From: Candidatus Heimdallarchaeota archaeon
GTDB lineage: Archaea > Asgardarchaeota > Heimdallarchaeia > Heimdallarchaeales > Kariarchaeaceae
NCBI GenBank assembly: GCA_030668165.1
Contig: DAOUUM010000175.1
Location: 1 to 6,414, forward strand
DNA: 6,414 bases
Direction: 5' to 3'
Shown here piece after piece: positions 1 to 5,371 of this stretch. Numbering within the stretch: position 1 is the stretch's first letter; the number at the start of each line of letters is the position of its first letter. Below the pieces are notes generated by a model. The model searched no databases. It had not been told where the DNA came from and worked only from the letters and a program-made list of their open reading frames with translations. Made by a program: the position numbers and the translations under genes.

Positions 1-78
1 AATACGAGATATGGAGTGAGAGAATTACAGATTTACGACCTTAAATTCTGGATATTGAAGAGGAGAATTGTCTTTTGA
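1..78 (+). CDS. C-terminal tail of an unidentified upstream gene (partial)
   Basis: The first frame is open from the window edge to a TGA at 76-78 and encodes 25 residues ending in FWILKRRIVF. The other two plus-strand frames are closed early here (TGA at 16-18, TAA at 42-44). The stop overlaps the TTG start of the next gene as TTGA (75-78), the arrangement typical of translationally coupled genes in an operon, and a strong Shine-Dalgarno sequence for that gene lies inside this tail. The end is aromatic and basic, like a cytoplasmic tail after a membrane segment, but too little is visible to name a family. It could also be a chance open frame, or the true N-terminal part of the next gene separated by a frameshift. 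Confidence 0.4.
   Translation, partial: NTRYGVRELQIYDLKFWILKRRIVF
58..66 (+). promoter_or_regulatory. Ribosome binding site for the TTG-started surface protein gene
   Basis: The purine run AAGAGGAGA contains a GAGGAG core that ends 9 nt before the TTG at 75. This is a good match to an archaeal or bacterial anti-Shine-Dalgarno partner. It decides the choice of the non-ATG start, because the frame has no ATG between its upstream stop (42-44) and position 75. Confidence 0.55.
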
Positions 79-986
79 ATATTAGTATAACCACCACATC
101 TGATATTGGTTCTTCATCCCACTGTACTCTAAATTCAAAATCTGCTAGTGAATATTCAAATGGCACAATTTACCAGAGTGGAATAACTGAGACCAATTTC
201 ATAAGGATCCCCCATCTCTATAGAAATGGTTTACATGTGGCAGAAACTGATTCTGGGGGGAGTAATTTCCCTGATGGAAATATCACTTTTGCCTTTGAGG
301 TAGTTGAACCAGCAGTAAGTGAGATATTTGGAGATAACTATGGTTTTACTATGGTCACAATTCAGGGATCCAACTCCTTTGTATTTGACAGAATTCCATA
401 TAATTATGGAGCAAATACAAGTAAAGAAACCGATTATTTGCATTTTAGAATGGTGAGTGCCAATACCTCCTACATATCTCCAGTTGATGATACTTTTACT
501 GAGTTCACATTTAAGGTGAAAGCTGCCATATTGAATAATGGTCCTGGTTTTACCAAGAGATTCAGCACATCAACAACTCAATTCCTCTGCAGCGATGTTG
601 ATCTTGATGGATTGGAGTACACCACAGGTCATCTAGGTGGATTTGATGTAATTACCTTAAGACAGTATGAAGCTAATTCCTTTACGGAGTTTGAATATTA
701 CTACAGTGTAAAAATCCGTGATGAGTTAGTAGAATTTTTGCCAGATGGCACGATAACACTTTGGTTTGACACTATTTACCAACCTGAGGAGAATACATAT
801 CGTGGATATTTAGAAATAAAGAATGGGGAAATATTTTTTGATCATGATCCTTTACCAGAATTTTGGTACCTATATGATACTGATCTGTCAATTACTCATT
901 CAGAGGTTTCATTTTATTATTCATCATTTGTTCTACTAATTCCGATAGCTTTGATTTATAATAATAAAAAAATTACACAATCTTGA
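75..986 (+). CDS. Putative cell-surface protein with C-terminal membrane anchor
   Basis: I do not recognise the family of this 303-residue protein. It is rich in Ser, Thr, Asn, Tyr and Phe, has alternating beta-type segments, and carries five N-x-S/T sequons (NIS near residue 2, NGT, NIT and two NTS). This composition is typical of an extracellular, N-glycosylated archaeal surface protein. A single hydrophobic stretch at about residues 278-295 (core FVLLIPIALIY) is followed by two lysines, so the likely topology is a large outside domain, one membrane helix and a very short cytoplasmic tail. The helix is short, near 16-18 residues. No N-terminal signal peptide is visible, which is odd for an exported protein. 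The start is TTG, supported by a GAGGAG ribosome binding site and a TTGA overlap with the preceding frame. Coding is credible because the frame is long and uninterrupted, but a missing or frameshifted N-terminus is possible. Confidence 0.7.
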   Translation: MNISITTTSDIGSSSHCTLNSKSASEYSNGTIYQSGITETNFIRIPHLYRNGLHVAETDSGGSNFPDGNITFAFEVVEPAVSEIFGDNYGFTMVTIQGSNSFVFDRIPYNYGANTSKETDYLHFRMVSANTSYISPVDDTFTEFTFKVKAAILNNGPGFTKRFSTSTTQFLCSDVDLDGLEYTTGHLGGFDVITLRQYEANSFTEFEYYYSVKIRDELVEFLPDGTITLWFDTIYQPEENTYRGYLEIKNGEIFFDHDPLPEFWYLYDTDLSITHSEVSFYYSSFVLLIPIALIYNNKKITQS

Positions 987-1081
987 TTATAATTTCAATA
1001 ATGGAATCTGATTAATGTTCTGTTCTCAGTATTGATAATATTATAATGTATAAGTGGATATAAAATGCTGGGGTTCAACAA

Positions 1082-1092
1082 TAATTATTAAT
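1082..1092 (+). promoter_or_regulatory. Candidate TATA box of the cheB-like gene
   Basis: The AT-only stretch TAATTATTAAT is centred about 30 nt before the ATG at 1117. That is the distance expected for a leaderless archaeal transcript starting at or next to the start codon. No Shine-Dalgarno motif precedes that ATG. A second AT-rich stretch at 1041-1053 is an alternative that would give a leader of roughly 40-50 nt. The call is positional and by eye. Confidence 0.3.
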
Positions 1093-1116
1093 CATGATCC
1101 AGTAACAACAAAGTGG

Positions 1117-2277
1117 ATGGCTATTCCTCGTTCCATATTGGTTTACTCAAATACGGATTTTTTAAGACAAAAAATAGTAGATGCCATAAATAACCATTCC
1201 AAGCTACAGGTTACACATACTGCAAGTAGTGTACAACAGGTGCTCAATCTTCTCAACAAGGAGATACATGTCATTGTGATTGCCAATGAATGTGCTGATT
1301 CAATATTAGAATTAGTTCATCGAATTATAAATATCAGACCAGTACCCATTTTACTGCTCCCTATTGGAAAAAAACCTGAGGATCTGCGAGAGACGAACTA
1401 TGGTGTGGTGGATATATTTCCGATAGAAGTGGATAATATTGAAGATTTAAAGCATCTGAGTATATCCGCTTTGGTTCCAATTAAAACCATGATTCTATCC
1501 AAACTAAACCTGGATAAATTCCAATTTCAGATTAGCCAGATAAAATCCGGTCAATACTTCTCCACCACAAGTGAATTTGACAGAAAAGTGGGTGAGGAGG
1601 GAATAAAGATCCAGGAGCTATACAACAAACTGGATGATCTGTCAGATAAACCATTAAGTAAAGGAAAATCCGATATTGTCCGAACCGTCAAACCAAGTCA
1701 ATATATAAATCGGTTACTTATAATTGGAAGTTCCTCCGGTGGTCCTAAAATGCTTACCTACTTGATTTCTCAATTTCCTGCTGATTTTTGTCCAGTACTT
1801 GTCGTTCAGCATATGCCCGAGGGTGATTACATAGATAGTCTGGCCGAGAGGATAAATAAATTCTCCGCAATCAATGTGAAGAAGGCAGAGCAGGGAGATA
1901 GCATATTACCGGGTAATGTGTACTTCGCACCGAGTGATAGGCACATGAAGGTGAATTTTGCCAGGAGTAAAATGAACGTCAATCTGGTAAAGAGTCCACC
2001 AGTCAATTTTGTGATACCCTCTGTTGATGTGACCTTGCAATCTGTTGCTAAATACTATGGTCATAGTTCTGTCTCACTGATTATTACAGGAATGGGCCAT
2101 GATGGTACTGAGGGATCAAGAGAGATAAAACAGTATGGAGGGAAGGTATTTGCACTCAATAAAGAAGATAGTGTTGTTTATGGTATGAATAGATCTGTAA
2201 TTGAGGCAGGACTGGTTGACAAGATCTTGGATCTTGACAGTATTGTTCCAGCATTAAAAAAAGAGATGTATAGTTAA
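1117..2277 (+). CDS. cheB: CheB-type protein-glutamate methylesterase/glutaminase with degenerate receiver domain
   Basis: In chemotaxis, CheB removes methyl groups from chemoreceptor glutamates and can deamidate glutamines in the cytoplasm. This 386-residue protein (numbered from ATG 1117) has a receiver-like fold at about 5-120, a long linker at about 125-196, and a methylesterase domain at about 197-386. The catalytic triad is intact: Ser206 in GSSSGG, His232 in QHMP, and Asp329 in TGMGHDG. Other family motifs are LPGNVYFAP, PSVDV and VYGMNRSVIEAG. The receiver has lost its phosphorylation site: the acidic pair after strand 1 reads Ser-Asn, the phosphoacceptor Asp is Ala56 (VIVIANE), the switch Ser/Thr is Pro, and the Lys of the usual VDFxPKP motif is Ile (VVDIFPIE). 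An upstream in-frame GTG at 1054 would add 21 residues that match nothing in CheB. The ATG is preferred because the receiver's first strand begins right after it and a TATA-like box sits 25-35 nt upstream. The stop overlaps that of the opposing HxlR gene. No cheR, cheA or receptor gene lies in the window. Confidence 0.92.
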   Translation: MAIPRSILVYSNTDFLRQKIVDAINNHSKLQVTHTASSVQQVLNLLNKEIHVIVIANECADSILELVHRIINIRPVPILLLPIGKKPEDLRETNYGVVDIFPIEVDNIEDLKHLSISALVPIKTMILSKLNLDKFQFQISQIKSGQYFSTTSEFDRKVGEEGIKIQELYNKLDDLSDKPLSKGKSDIVRTVKPSQYINRLLIIGSSSGGPKMLTYLISQFPADFCPVLVVQHMPEGDYIDSLAERINKFSAINVKKAEQGDSILPGNVYFAPSDRHMKVNFARSKMNVNLVKSPPVNFVIPSVDVTLQSVAKYYGHSSVSLIITGMGHDGTEGSREIKQYGGKVFALNKEDSVVYGMNRSVIEAGLVDKILDLDSIVPALKKEMYS

Positions 2278-2735
2278 TCCACCAAATCTTTTAATTGTTC
2301 AAAATCCATGTGTTTCACCGCATTATGGATACATGTATAGTTCTTGCATAGTTTTTGCTTGACACCACCATGTGTGATTCCCCAGGCTTTCAATACTGAA
2401 AATACCACTTTGAAATCTAAACCCATTTCAGTTAGATTATAAAATGCCCTGTGGTCATCTCTTTGTTCCTTGTAGATGATGCCCATCTCTGTCAATTTGT
2501 GCAGTTTATCAGTCAGTACCCTTGATGAGATCTGATCATAAGTTATATCAATCAATCTGTTCTTTAATTCTGTAAAAGATAGGGTTCCATCGAGTAGTTC
2601 TGAAATAATATGGATATTCCATTTTTGACCAAGAATGCCCACAGTGAAGACGATAGAACATTCCTGTTCCTCAGTTTGTTCTGCTTCAGTATTCTTGATT
2701 TTAAGTAGGTCTTGTTGGATCTCCACATTTTTCAT
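2274..2735 (-). CDS. HxlR-family winged helix-turn-helix transcriptional regulator
   Basis: This 153-residue protein matches the HxlR/DUF24 family of small dimeric DNA-binding regulators, many of which sense redox state, aldehydes or electrophiles through cysteine. Family landmarks in order are a Cys near the N-terminus (Cys26, in ECSIVF), the GQKWN segment at 36-40, LLDGTLSFTELKNRL at 47-61 (first helices), ISSRVLTDKLHKL at 69-81 (recognition helix), LTEMGII, and the wing ending in YNLTEMG at 99-105. LKAWG at 115-119 begins the C-terminal dimerisation helix. The C-terminal extension carries a C-x4-C pair (Cys130, Cys135) that, with Cys26, could form disulfides or bind a metal. The ATG at 2735 has no Shine-Dalgarno motif but has a TATA-like box 26-35 nt upstream, so the mRNA is probably leaderless. 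It is divergent from the UPF0173 hydrolase gene across a 209-bp spacer. By family habit it may control that gene and itself; this is inferred. Confidence 0.9.
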   Translation of the reverse strand: MKNVEIQQDLLKIKNTEAEQTEEQECSIVFTVGILGQKWNIHIISELLDGTLSFTELKNRLIDITYDQISSRVLTDKLHKLTEMGIIYKEQRDDHRAFYNLTEMGLDFKVVFSVLKAWGITHGGVKQKLCKNYTCIHNAVKHMDFEQLKDLVD

Positions 2736-2760
2736 ATTGATTGAATTACTGAAAGTTCCC

Positions 2761-2770
2761 TTAAATTAAA
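2761..2770 (-). promoter_or_regulatory. Candidate TATA box of the HxlR-family gene
   Basis: Read on the minus strand this is TTTAATTTAA, lying 26-35 nt upstream of the HxlR ATG, close to the standard distance between an archaeal TATA box and its transcription start. With no ribosome binding site before the ATG, a leaderless transcript is the simplest reading. The whole spacer is AT-rich, which lowers the weight of the match. Confidence 0.35.
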
Positions 2771-2846
2771 ATCTATTTGAGAACAATCATTAATTAGCAA
2801 TTATTTCCCCTATTCGTTATTAAATTATTACTGGTGTGTTGATGCT

Positions 2847-2868
2847 GTTAATTTTGATACAAATTAAC
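2847..2868. repeat. Inverted repeat in divergent spacer, possible operator
   Basis: Perfect 8-bp arms GTTAATTT and AAATTAAC flank a 6-bp centre within the 209-bp spacer (2736-2944) between the HxlR-family gene and the UPF0173 hydrolase gene. Its position, about 77 nt before the hydrolase ATG and 112 nt before the HxlR ATG, suits an operator for a dimeric winged-helix protein. It does not obviously match the TACT-AGTA dyad reported for some bacterial HxlR-family members. In such AT-rich DNA an 8-bp dyad could be chance. Nothing else recognisable lies in the spacer apart from a weaker 5-bp-arm dyad at 2791-2803. Confidence 0.35.
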
Positions 2869-2944
2869 TATGCTAAATTAATCTTTTATTGACACATTAT
2901 GGATAATACTTTTCTTTTCATCATACCATGCATATCTAGATAAT

Positions 2945-3616
2945 ATGTTAGAATATGAGAATATAAAATTACACTGGTTGGGGCACGATTCCTTTATGAT
3001 TGAGGCGAAGGGTAAAATTATCTACATTGATCCCTTTAAAATTGCTAAATCTAGTATTCCAGTTGCAGATATCATAATCACAACTCATGAGCATTTTGAT
3101 CATTGCAACCCAGATCAAATATCTCAGATCTCAACCAATGATACCATTCTCATCGGTCCTGATAGTACACAGGATATATTAAAAGAGAAAATACTTATGA
3201 AAAAAGAGGTATTGAAACTTAATGTGGGTGATAATATAGAGGTTCTGGGCATCAAAATAAATGCAATGCCTGCTTATAATATTCACAGGTTCCGAGAACC
3301 AGGAATACCCTTCCATCCCCAGGATGCAGGTCATATAGGACCGATTATCAACATTGATGGCACCACAATTTATCACACAGGTGATGCTGATCTGATTCCT
3401 GAAATGAAGGGGTTGAAACCAGATATTGCACTGATCCCTGTTTCTGGTACCTATGTGATGGATGTGGATGAGGCCGTACTTGCCGCTAGAGATATTGGGG
3501 CGAAAATATCCATTCCCATGCATGTGGGAAGAGGTATTGGTGAACTCAGCTACACAATGCAATTCAAGGACTTACTCACTGATATGCGGGTGGAGGTACT
3601 TGATCTCGAGGAATAA
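2945..3616 (+). CDS. UPF0173-type metal-dependent hydrolase (metallo-beta-lactamase fold)
   Basis: This 223-residue protein is a compact metallo-beta-lactamase-fold hydrolase of the UPF0173 (YtkL-like) type, close to the usual length of about 225-230 residues. It opens with the family signature WLGHDSF at 11-17 (GH-x-S type) and YIDPF at 27-31. The metal-binding HxHxDH motif is in THEHFDHCNP (His48, His50, Asp52, His53). Further likely ligands are His114 (YNIHR) or His130 (GHIGPI), Asp147 in HTGDAD, and His193 in PMHVG. The ligand set is complete, so an active, probably dinuclear zinc enzyme is expected. The physiological substrate of this family is not established, and its members are soluble and cytoplasmic. 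The ATG at 2945 has no clear Shine-Dalgarno motif. A TTTTATT stretch around 2884-2890 could serve a promoter with a short leader. It is divergent from the HxlR regulator and ends 2 bp from the stop of the opposing eIF2B-like gene. Confidence 0.92.
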   Translation: MLEYENIKLHWLGHDSFMIEAKGKIIYIDPFKIAKSSIPVADIIITTHEHFDHCNPDQISQISTNDTILIGPDSTQDILKEKILMKKEVLKLNVGDNIEVLGIKINAMPAYNIHRFREPGIPFHPQDAGHIGPIINIDGTTIYHTGDADLIPEMKGLKPDIALIPVSGTYVMDVDEAVLAARDIGAKISIPMHVGRGIGELSYTMQFKDLLTDMRVEVLDLEE

Positions 3617-3618
3617 TA

Positions 3619-4371
3619 TCAATCTGTAATTATATTAATTTCATCAATCAAATTCACAAGTTCCAATAGTTCTGATTTAACAATGGGATGATCGGCAGAT
3701 ATTGACTTCTTCCATTTTTGTGTCAATAAAAATACTGGTACCTTGTTATCAGTAGCCTTTTTTGCCAATCTACCAGTTCCAATTTTATTAACAAACCAGG
3801 TATCATGAAACTGATCACAACCCAGCAACAGGTAGTTAATTTCTTGCTGATCAATCAAAGCCAACCCCTCATCATCATCAATTAATCTCAATTTGGATCG
3901 TAATTTCCCATTATTTCTCAGTGAATTGAATAGGGCTGATCCCTCTCCACCAGGAATAGATTTCATTATATGTATTTCTTGGATCTGTTTTTCAGGAATA
4001 TTTTGAATTACAGATTCTATGGTTTTGCTGTTGGAGTAGACAAGAAATGTATTTGCTTGTTTATCCAATTTCATATTCAATGATCTTGATATCTTATCCA
4101 TGAAATTTCTTATTATCACAAGATTATTTCTGCAATCCTTAACAATCTGATCATGGGAGAGATTATTAAAGGAATTACTGAATCTAGTGATCACCTGCAT
4201 ATCTTGAAATTCTCTGGTGAATCTGGTGAGTGCAAGGATGCAATTTTCTTCATTCTCAGATTTATCTATGATCAGATCAAAGAATTTCTGGAGTAATCCT
4301 ATAGATCCATCAGTTCGATTCTCTAACAATCCATTTAATTCTTTATCCAGACTATTCACAGATTCAATCAC
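3619..4371 (-). CDS. Divergent eIF2B-like protein (IF-2B / ISOCOT-fold family)
   Basis: This 250-residue protein, numbered from GTG 4371, resembles the family that includes eIF2B alpha/beta/delta, archaeal aIF2B, ribose-1,5-bisphosphate isomerase and methylthioribose-1-phosphate isomerase. An N-terminal helical half (about 1-100) precedes a Rossmann-like half. There FLVYSNSKT (109-117) takes the place of the usual ILTxxxS strand, LLLGCDQ (181-187) corresponds to the GADR/GADA motif, and VNKIGTGRLA (194-203) is the best-conserved signature. The family Asp is kept in GCDQ, but the catalytic Cys of the sugar-phosphate isomerases is not present at the first strand (YSNS), and the usual SRP-x-x-EG segment reads SIPGGEG. 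A regulatory or ligand-sensing role is therefore likelier than isomerase activity. The start is uncertain: GTG 4371 overlaps the upstream gene's stop by 8 nt. An in-frame ATG at 4452 would overlap it by 89 nt and add residues that match nothing in the family. GTG 4359 and TTG 4383 are other options. It is probably co-transcribed with the membrane protein gene upstream. Confidence 0.7.
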   Translation of the reverse strand: MIESVNSLDKELNGLLENRTDGSIGLLQKFFDLIIDKSENEENCILALTRFTREFQDMQVITRFSNSFNNLSHDQIVKDCRNNLVIIRNFMDKISRSLNMKLDKQANTFLVYSNSKTIESVIQNIPEKQIQEIHIMKSIPGGEGSALFNSLRNNGKLRSKLRLIDDDEGLALIDQQEINYLLLGCDQFHDTWFVNKIGTGRLAKKATDNKVPVFLLTQKWKKSISADHPIVKSELLELVNLIDEINIITD

Positions 4372-5260
4372 TATTTTCTTCAAGGGTGTAAGTGTTAAGA
4401 ATTTGCAATTTACGTGGTTCCCAGCGGCTATTTGCCAATCCGACCTGTGCATATTTGTCTTTGAAAAGACTGAAAATCACCGTTGCGGGTACGAAATAAT
4501 AGAGCAGTTCAATACCAAAATCTATTCCCTCATCAATGCTCAGGGATTGGATAAGATGATAAGTAACACTGGAAAGAATCATTATCCCACTGGCAAATAC
4601 CATCAGTACCATCCTGAATGGCCACCATAGCTGTGTTTTGGCAATTCTGATGGATACAAGTACAGGTAATATCATTGTTGAGATCAGGATGAAATACTCA
4701 TCAATGAAACTTGCAGCGTATGTGCCTGCTAGCCATATTATGAATATTTCCAGCAGATATCTGATAACAGTAGCATGTCTGTGTTTTCCAACAGGCTGGG
4801 AATAGATCTCCTTATTAGGTCTCTCCTTGTATTTGGTTGTCTTGAGCAATTCCTGATCTACTCTGGGTAGAAATGAAATATCTCGACAAAGAGAATCCTG
4901 GCATTCAAGGCCATATACCTGAGGTCTATCTGGCTCAAAATTAAGGAAGAAATGAGGATCCATCTTGGCTAGAGCCTGCATTTTAACTGGCCAAGCACTC
5001 ATCTCATGACACATGGGGCATTCCCAATTTTTCATTCTCTTACCCTTTCCAATGCGTTTTGACGTTGCTCTTTCAGTTACCTCAAAATATGTATCTATGG
5101 CATCAATTTTCAACTGAGCATTCTCATACTCTGTATCAATTATTGGCTGTGAGGGCTTAACTTGTGGATCATCATCGGATTGGAGATCAAGTGCCTTGAC
5201 CTCAGAATCTTTTCCAATCTTCTCGGTTTCAATTTTCTCCTTCTTTTCAGATTCAACCAT
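4364..5260 (-). CDS. Membrane protein with N-terminal paired cysteines (zinc-ribbon-like) and four transmembrane segments
   Basis: I do not recognise the family of this 298-residue protein, numbered from ATG 5260. The first ~75 residues are charged and low-complexity (Glu, Lys, Asp, Ser), so probably disordered. A cysteine-pair region follows: WECPMC (Cys81, Cys84) and ECQDSLC (Cys120, Cys125), about 35 residues apart, which could hold one zinc ion. Four hydrophobic segments lie at about 164-184 (IFIIWLAG), 189-206, 215-237 and 248-266. A basic tail of about 30 residues ends the protein. Both ends are probably cytoplasmic, given the even number of segments and the basic flanks. ATG 5260 is chosen over the in-frame TTG 5284 because a TATA-like box lies 25-33 nt upstream of the ATG and would overlap the TTG position. 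The stop overlaps the presumed GTG start of the eIF2B-like gene (GTGATTGA), so the two proteins may work together, for example with this one as a membrane platform. That link is inferred from layout only. Confidence 0.8.
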   Translation of the reverse strand: MVESEKKEKIETEKIGKDSEVKALDLQSDDDPQVKPSQPIIDTEYENAQLKIDAIDTYFEVTERATSKRIGKGKRMKNWECPMCHEMSAWPVKMQALAKMDPHFFLNFEPDRPQVYGLECQDSLCRDISFLPRVDQELLKTTKYKERPNKEIYSQPVGKHRHATVIRYLLEIFIIWLAGTYAASFIDEYFILISTMILPVLVSIRIAKTQLWWPFRMVLMVFASGIMILSSVTYHLIQSLSIDEGIDFGIELLYYFVPATVIFSLFKDKYAQVGLANSRWEPRKLQILNTYTLEENSD

Positions 5261-5284
5261 TATAATTAAACCATGACGATTCAA

Positions 5285-5293
5285 TAAATAAAA
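5285..5293 (-). promoter_or_regulatory. Candidate TATA box of the cysteine-pair membrane protein gene
   Basis: Read on the minus strand this is TTTTATTTA, centred 29 nt before the ATG at 5260, which fits a leaderless archaeal start. It suggests that the membrane protein and eIF2B-like genes have their own promoter in the 111-nt gap behind the DENN-like gene and need not depend on read-through. Confidence 0.4.
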
Positions 5294-5371
5294 TTAACTA
5301 GTTTGAGGTCAACTTCAGATAATTAATTTATTAAATTTCGATAAAAGTATGGTTTTATACAAAATGATGTA

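Noticed and set aside
231..443. Minus-strand open frame of about 70 codons inside the surface protein gene
   Set aside because: It lies wholly antisense to a longer credible gene, has no family resemblance, and has no start signal.
839..1100. Short repeated string ATCATGATCC near 840 and 1092
   Set aside because: A single 10-bp repeat in two unrelated contexts, with no flanking similarity.
2791..2803. Dyad TAATT-AGC-AATTA in the divergent spacer
   Set aside because: It has 5-bp A/T-only arms in AT-rich DNA and is likely to be chance. The 2847-2868 dyad is the stronger candidate.
3179..3562. Minus-strand open frame of about 127 codons inside the UPF0173 hydrolase gene
   Set aside because: The sense frame carries a complete metal-binding motif set. 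The antisense translation is low-complexity with His/Cys scattered by reverse reading, so it is a shadow.
4372..4452. N-terminal extension of the eIF2B-like protein to an in-frame ATG at 4452
   Set aside because: It would overlap the upstream gene by 89 nt, and the added residues are just a frame-shifted reading of that gene's C-terminus.
4217..4630. Plus-strand open frame of about 137 codons across the eIF2B-like and membrane protein genes
   Set aside because: It is antisense to two better-supported genes and has no recognisable domain.
5341..5358. Hairpin ATAAAA/TTTTAT just after the DENN-like gene, considered as a terminator
   Set aside because: It has only six A-T pairs, no GC stem and no clear downstream U-run in the minus-strand transcript, so it cannot be told apart from AT-rich background.
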